From Planctomycetota bacterium (lineage in GTDB: Bacteria; Planctomycetota; UBA11346), in assembly GCA_013816645.1 (NCBI GenBank), contig JACDEC010000065.1:1-10581 (forward strand): a stretch of 10,581 bases of DNA, given 5' to 3'. Every line of letters begins with the position of its first letter. The stretch's first letter is position 1. Of the stretch, positions 6,602 to 10,581 are shown piece after piece. Position numbers and translations under genes: made by a program. The notes beneath the pieces are model-generated. The model saw only the letters and a list, made by a program, of their open reading frames with translations, searched no databases and was not told the origin of the DNA.

Positions 6602-7192
6602 TCAGCGCTTCGCCAGTTCCGGGATCGGCGCCCCGGCGGCGCGCGCGGTTTCGAGCAGCCCGCGCACCGCCGGCTCGACGATGCTGCGCTTGGGCAGGAT
6701 GAAACCGGCGACCGGATCGAACAGCAGGTACCAGGCGTCCGGGCGATCGACGATGGCGGAGAAGACCGGCCAGCCGTAGCGCTTCGCGAAATGCGGGCCA
6801 TCGACGTGCAGCCCATCGCGCTCGACGCGGAATCGCCAGGGGGCGGTGAGCACGCCTCCGTCCATGCCCGCGAAGTGGGCGCGGGCCCGCCGCTGCAGCG
6901 TCAGGATCAGGCCGACGCCGACGCCGATCACCACCAGCAGGAGCGCAACCAGGGCGCGCCAGCGCGGCTCGGGCATTCCGAACACCAGGAACAGGGCGAT
7001 GCCGCCGCAGCTGCCGGCGATCGTCACGCCGATATTGGGTCCCTTGGGTTTGAGCGTGGTCGCTACATAGCGCGAGAACCGTTCGTAGTCGGCGGACGTC
7101 AGCTCGACGGTGAAGGTCGCGCCGTCCGCGGCCCGCTCGCTGCTCGCCGCGGGTGCCGCGGGCGGATCGAACGGATTGTCGCCAGCGCTCAC
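6602..7192 (-). CDS. YcxB-like membrane protein
   Basis: The 196-aa product starts with GTG, which overlaps the stop of the upstream 1079-aa gene (GTGA), so the two are translationally coupled. A disordered N-terminus carries NPFDPPAAP (residues 6-14). A short soluble segment (about 26-48) is followed by two membrane helices (about 55-72 and 78-99). The C-terminal cytoplasmic-looking domain (about 115-185) matches the YcxB-like pattern: FRVERDGLHVDGPHFAKRYGW, a strand ending WYLLF, then FILPKRSI before a final helix. YcxB-like proteins are widespread inner-membrane proteins without a settled biochemical function. An N-terminal NPY/NPF-x-PP motif is common in small planctomycete and xanthomonad membrane proteins. 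The longer open frame upstream is a shadow of the large gene. The family call is fairly confident, the role is not. Confidence 0.8.
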   Translation of the reverse strand: MSAGDNPFDPPAAPAASSERAADGATFTVELTSADYERFSRYVATTLKPKGPNIGVTIAGSCGGIALFLVFGMPEPRWRALVALLLVVIGVGVGLILTLQRRARAHFAGMDGGVLTAPWRFRVERDGLHVDGPHFAKRYGWPVFSAIVDRPDAWYLLFDPVAGFILPKRSIVEPAVRGLLETARAAGAPIPELAKR

Positions 7193-10100
7193 AACCGGAA
7201 GTCCAAGGCGAAGTAGCCGACGGTGTCCTCGTCGCCATCGAGCTGCACGGCGACGCCGATGCCCGGTTGCAGCAGGAGGCCGTAAAATTCCCAGCTGTCG
7301 TGCAGTTCGCCACCGGCCGAGCGGAACCAGGTGCCGTCGCCGAGCAGGTAGTCCGACGAGGCCTTGGCGGCATCGAAGAAGCCTTCGAGGACGACCTGAC
7401 GGTGGACCCACGGGCTCGATCCGAAGCCCTTGAAGGGACGGTAGAGCGGCACGCGGTATGCGAGCGAATACCCGGCGAGGTGTTCGCCCACCGCTTCGAT
7501 CGCGCCGTAGCCGCGCGGCAGGCCCAGGCCGAGCACGCCGCCGACCGAGAAGGAACCTTGGAGCGTCGAATCGCCCGAGCTGCTGCCGACCACGCCGCCG
7601 AGCACGAGCTGGTGGCCCTGCGACGGCCAGGTCGAGAGCGCGCCGTAGGCCCGCCCGACGATGCGGTCGCGCTGGGCGCCATCGTCGAACTCGCTGTGCC
7701 GGGCGACGACCGCGCCGACCACGCCATTCTCGGGCGCGTAGCTGGTCGGGAAGAAGGTGGCGTCGTCGTAGGCGAGCACGGCCTCGAGGTAGCGCTCGAC
7801 GCCGCGGAACGGCTCGCGCGTGACGATCACCTCGTTCTCGTACTCCTCGGCGGCACTGTCGACGATGCGGGTGTCCGAGATGCCGACCGCCAGCCAGGTC
7901 TGGAAGCGCCGGCGCAAACCGGCGAGCCCCGAGCCGATGCGCGCCTCGCCGGTGGCGACGCGCTCGACCAGGTCGAACTCCTCGCCAGTCGCGGCGAGCA
8001 GCAGGTCGTTGTAGGTGCGTTCGGATTGCCAACCGACCACCGCGATGTCGAGCGGCCATCCCCCGTAGGCGTAGCCGAGCAGGCCGACCGGGGTCGCCTC
8101 GGACAGGCCGACGCCGGCCGAGGCGACGAGCAGGTGGCTGAAGATCGGGTCGGCGGCGAAGCCGATCACGCCGATGCCGCCATCGGGAACCGGCACGGTG
8201 GTCGGCGTCCAGAACAGCGGACGCAGGTTGGCGAGACCGTGGTACGAGCGCGGGGCGCCAGCCTCGGCGACGCCCGCGGGGAGCGGACCGAATGGGCGCG
8301 CCTGGGCGCTCGCGGTGCGAGCGCGGCGCTCGTGCTCGGCGGCCACATCCTCTTCGTCGTCATCGACGGCACCCGCGACGCTCGGGGGCACGAGCTGACG
8401 GACGACCGGGGCGGGCCAGGACAAGGGGATGGACGGAACCGTCGACGGTCGGGTAGCGGGATCATCGGTGATGATCGCGAGGTAGGGACCGTGGCGATCG
8501 TGTTCGACGAGGGCGAGGCGCTTTCCGTCGAAGCTCGGCACGCAGGCGACGATGCCGCCAATGGTATTGGTCAGCGCGATCAGGCGCTCGCCACCGGGCG
8601 TGGCCGGTGCTGCTGCTGCGGGGGCATCAGCGGGCTGGGCGGGCTGGGCGGCTTCGACTGGGGGTTCGGCGACGGCTTCCTGCCCATCCTCGTCGACCGG
8701 GTCGGCGGCCGGCAGAGCGAAAGTAGGATCGCCGGTCGCGGGGGTCGGGTCTGCTGCCGTCACTGGCTCCGCCACGGGAACCGGTTCTGCAGAGAGCGCA
8801 GGCGCAGGCGCGGGCACCTCAGCCGGCGCGGCGAAATCGATGACGTACGCGTTGGCGATGCCGGTGTGGTCGGCGCAGCAATACAGCCGTGCCCCGTCGG
8901 CGCTCCAACTGGGATGCAGGATGCGGCCGCGCACGCTGGCCAGCACCGTGCGCCGGCTGGGATCCGCGCGCGGAGCCAGGACCAGGCGCGAACCCGCATG
9001 ATCGGTCTCGACCCAACAGAGTTCGTCGTGGCCCGGACGCCAAGCCGGCGTCCAGGGACGACCCTCACTCGCCAGCGGTTGCCACGCGTCGCTCCCTGGA
9101 CGCAAGGTCGCCAGGTGCTGACGGCCGGCCGGATCGAGCTGCACGGCGACCGCTTCCAGTCCATCGCCTGCGCGACGGATGTCCGGTTCGATCAGGCGCT
9201 CTCCAGGCAGGGCGTGGGCGAAGAGGTCGCCGGGGCGTTTGGTGATGATGCGACTGCGCCGCCAGGGATTGGTGTCGACTGGACTTTCGGCCCAGACCAG
9301 CGAGCCGTCGGACAGGCTGCGCGCGGGGGAGGACAGGTAGGCCGAGCGGAAGCTGTGGTCGACGTCGCCATCGGGCGCGATCACCGCGAAGTGTGGTCGA
9401 TCGTACGGTCCGTTCCAGGCAGCGAACAGCGAACCGTCGGCGGTCCAGGCCGGTGCGCCGACGATGGTGTCGTCGGGAGTCAGGCGTTTGGTCTTGGTGA
9501 CGCTCTGGGTGCGGATGGTGGTGAGCTGCCGGTTCTGTTCGGCGAGCAGTTCGAGTCGCGCCTCGCCGATCAGCCGCACGTGCGACGTGCCGAGCGCATC
9601 GACGCTGCCAGAGGAAAAGGAGAACGGCCACTGCCGGGCCTGCGCGTCGACCAGGGTCCACGGCCGCGCGACCTCGCCGTAGGCGCCGTCGAGGTACCGC
9701 AGATAGGCGATGCCGTAGAGGTAGGATTCGGCCCCGTAGGGCCAACGGTGGTGGCTCAACCTCCACGTATCCACCGGCGGGACCGCGCCGCTGGCCGCGT
9801 CGAGTCGCCAGACCATGTGGGTGAGACTGTCGCGACCGCGGCCTGCCCATGCGGACTTCGGATCGGCGTAGACGGTCTCCGCCCACTGGGCGATGCCTTC
9901 GTGCCAGAATGACGGCATGGTCACATGCGGCGGCACCTGGAAATAGAAGAGCACCAGGCTCAAGGGATCGATGGGCAGCACGCGGCCGAAGATCCGTTCG
10001 AGCACCCGGCGGAAGCCGCGATTGCGGTCATTGCTGATGTGGTGGGCGAATTCGTGGACCAGCGTGCGCTCGACGTGGTCCTCGCCGGCGAAGATCCCCG

Positions 10101-10428
10101 AGGTCGGCGGTGCCGGCGCGAGTTCGACCTGGATGAGCGGGAAGGGGATGACTGTCGAGAAGCCGTTGTGAACGTCGAGATCGTCCGAGATCAGCACGTA
10201 CAGCCGACGGCGGATGTCGTAGCCCGCGTGGCGCGCCATCTCGACGTAGATGCGCTCGGCCCGCGCCACCAGCGGCTGCAATTCCTTCGCCTGATCGCGC
10301 GGCACGAACGCCCGCAGGTGCGCGGTATCGATGATCGCCAACCGCCGTCCCGGCCGGATCAGCGCCTCGCTCGCCGGTACGGCGGCGCAAACGGCGAGCA
10401 GGGCGGGCACGATCAGGCGCTTGAGCAT
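7189..10428 (-). CDS. Exported metalloprotease-propeller-Omp85-like barrel fusion
   Basis: The 1079-aa product has a signal peptide (about residues 1-20, ending VPAS). A gluzincin-type zinc metalloprotease domain spans about 30-300. Its zinc site is HEFAH (H125, E126, H129), and the third ligand is E177 in FWHEGIAQWAE, the pattern of the peptidase MA-like family. TolB/PD40-type propeller repeats follow at about 320-530 (for example APAWTADGSLFAAW, PSWSADGARLYCC). An Ala/Pro-rich insert (534-612) is followed by another blade (614-653, VPSFDGKRLALVEHD). After a charged linker (688-711), a beta-barrel-like region runs from about 727 to the C-terminus (NLRPLFWTP, HLLVASAGVG, alternating strands, ending YFALDFRL). 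This resembles the Omp85/surface-antigen barrel. No POTRA domain is evident. It should sit in the outer membrane with the protease and propeller in the periplasm or outside. Start ATG has a weak GGGGCG upstream. Confidence 0.85.
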   Translation of the reverse strand: MLKRLIVPALLAVCAAVPASEALIRPGRRLAIIDTAHLRAFVPRDQAKELQPLVARAERIYVEMARHAGYDIRRRLYVLISDDLDVHNGFSTVIPFPLIQVELAPAPPTSGIFAGEDHVERTLVHEFAHHISNDRNRGFRRVLERIFGRVLPIDPLSLVLFYFQVPPHVTMPSFWHEGIAQWAETVYADPKSAWAGRGRDSLTHMVWRLDAASGAVPPVDTWRLSHHRWPYGAESYLYGIAYLRYLDGAYGEVARPWTLVDAQARQWPFSFSSGSVDALGTSHVRLIGEARLELLAEQNRQLTTIRTQSVTKTKRLTPDDTIVGAPAWTADGSLFAAWNGPYDRPHFAVIAPDGDVDHSFRSAYLSSPARSLSDGSLVWAESPVDTNPWRRSRIITKRPGDLFAHALPGERLIEPDIRRAGDGLEAVAVQLDPAGRQHLATLRPGSDAWQPLASEGRPWTPAWRPGHDELCWVETDHAGSRLVLAPRADPSRRTVLASVRGRILHPSWSADGARLYCCADHTGIANAYVIDFAAPAEVPAPAPALSAEPVPVAEPVTAADPTPATGDPTFALPAADPVDEDGQEAVAEPPVEAAQPAQPADAPAAAAPATPGGERLIALTNTIGGIVACVPSFDGKRLALVEHDRHGPYLAIITDDPATRPSTVPSIPLSWPAPVVRQLVPPSVAGAVDDDEEDVAAEHERRARTASAQARPFGPLPAGVAEAGAPRSYHGLANLRPLFWTPTTVPVPDGGIGVIGFAADPIFSHLLVASAGVGLSEATPVGLLGYAYGGWPLDIAVVGWQSERTYNDLLLAATGEEFDLVERVATGEARIGSGLAGLRRRFQTWLAVGISDTRIVDSAAEEYENEVIVTREPFRGVERYLEAVLAYDDATFFPTSYAPENGVVGAVVARHSEFDDGAQRDRIVGRAYGALSTWPSQGHQLVLGGVVGSSSGDSTLQGSFSVGGVLGLGLPRGYGAIEAVGEHLAGYSLAYRVPLYRPFKGFGSSPWVHRQVVLEGFFDAAKASSDYLLGDGTWFRSAGGELHDSWEFYGLLLQPGIGVAVQLDGDEDTVGYFALDFRL
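8593..8829 (-). repeat. Ala/Pro-rich low-complexity insert within the propeller coding region
   Basis: These codons give residues 534-612 of the large protein. They are dominated by Ala, Pro, Glu and Val in short imperfect periods such as PAPAPALSAEPVPVAEPV. The insert separates one propeller repeat from the next. It probably forms an extended linker or exposed loop. Confidence 0.7.
10042..10056 (-). other. HExxH zinc-binding motif codons
   Basis: The reverse complement reads H-E-F-A-H, residues 125-129 of the 1079-aa protein. The third ligand candidate E177 is encoded at 9898-9900. Both zinc-site elements are intact, so the protease domain is predicted to be active rather than degenerate. 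Confidence 0.75.
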
Positions 10429-10581
10429 CGCCCCGTTGTAGGCCGACGACCTGCCCAGGCCAGCGCCCCACGCGCTCCGCGAAGCGCTATCGCCAGATTC
10501 TCCCGCTGCTCAGGCGATCCCATTCGCGCGACCAACGAGGCCAGGGGGCTCGGGGGGTCGGATCGACCCCCCGTACAACGG
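10429..10581. other. Intergenic region upstream of the 1079-aa gene, right window edge
   Basis: No recognisable gene or strong promoter is seen in these 153 bases on either strand. A 36-codon minus-strand frame (10413-10523) runs across the start of the large gene but has no other support. A small hairpin (GCGCT at 10472-10476, AGCGC at 10483-10487) and the strong inverted repeat at 10552-10572 are the only structured elements. Confidence 0.6.
10552..10572. repeat. Perfect inverted repeat, 9-bp arms with 3-base loop
   Basis: The left arm GGGGGGTCG (10552-10560) and right arm CGACCCCCC (10564-10572) are exact reverse complements around GAT. The hairpin would be very stable. No T-run follows inside the window on either strand, so it is not a standard intrinsic terminator as seen. 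It could end a gene beyond the edge, act as an operator, or be part of a repeat family. Confidence 0.65.

Noticed and set aside
6602..8059. 485-aa minus-strand frame that would extend the YcxB-like gene upstream
   Set aside because: The first ~290 residues are Arg/Ala-rich shadow of the barrel coding region in another frame. The GTG at 7192 with GTGA overlap is the natural start.
7153..9912. 919-aa open frame on the plus strand opposite the protease-barrel gene
   Set aside because: Antisense shadow caused by high GC and strong codon bias. No recognisable domain, and the minus strand has intact motifs.
10413..10523. 36-codon minus-strand frame overlapping the start of the 1079-aa gene, a possible leader peptide
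   Set aside because: No Shine-Dalgarno, no recognisable sequence, and frames this short are common at this base composition.
10433..10581. CCGTTGTA (10433-10440) and TACAACGG (10574-10581) as terminal inverted repeats of a mobile element
   Set aside because: Only 8 bp, no transposase between them, no target duplication visible, and chance occurrence is plausible.

Overview
The window is high-GC bacterial DNA that is almost entirely coding. It carries nine complete protein genes plus a possible partial one at the left edge. No RNA gene, mobile element or CRISPR array was seen. MurA (peptidoglycan synthesis) and a C-terminal Omp85-like outer-membrane barrel point to a didermic (Gram-negative) cell. 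A PilO/Amuc_1100-like protein, a small protein starting with an N-terminal 'NPFDPP' motif, and an exported TPR protein suit a member of the PVC group, perhaps Planctomycetota. That placement is inference and was not tested by any search.

Left part (1-1491): murA lies on the minus strand, followed by the possible start of another minus-strand gene at the window edge. A 142-bp divergent intergenic region separates murA from rsmE. It contains a run of four G-tracts of five or more Gs with very short loops, a strong G-quadruplex candidate.

Middle part (1492-6594, plus strand): rsmE (16S rRNA m3U methyltransferase) heads a tight run of genes. It is followed by a four-pass membrane protein, a bitopic PilO/Amuc_1100-like protein, a short bitopic protein with a poly-proline tail, and a 696-aa exported TPR protein with a C-terminal beta-rich domain. 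Three junctions are ATGA overlaps and one is a single-base gap, so the run is very likely co-transcribed and translationally coupled. After an 81-bp gap come an unrecognised 150-aa protein and a coupled 75-aa two-helix membrane protein. The pattern suggests an envelope-spanning assembly with inner-membrane and periplasmic parts. The other pilus or type II secretion genes (ATPase, PilM/PilN, secretin, pilins) are not in this window.

Right part (6602-10581, minus strand): this converges on the middle block with only 7 bp between stop codons. A 1079-aa exported protein joins a gluzincin metalloprotease domain, a TolB-like beta-propeller and an Omp85-like barrel. A GTGA overlap couples it to a YcxB-like inner-membrane protein. 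The 153 bp upstream of the large gene hold a perfect 9-bp-arm inverted repeat near the window end and no clear promoter.

The two most interesting items are the protease-propeller-barrel fusion with its coupled YcxB-like partner, and the rsmE-linked PilO-like envelope cassette. Neither has a function that can be read with confidence from sequence alone.
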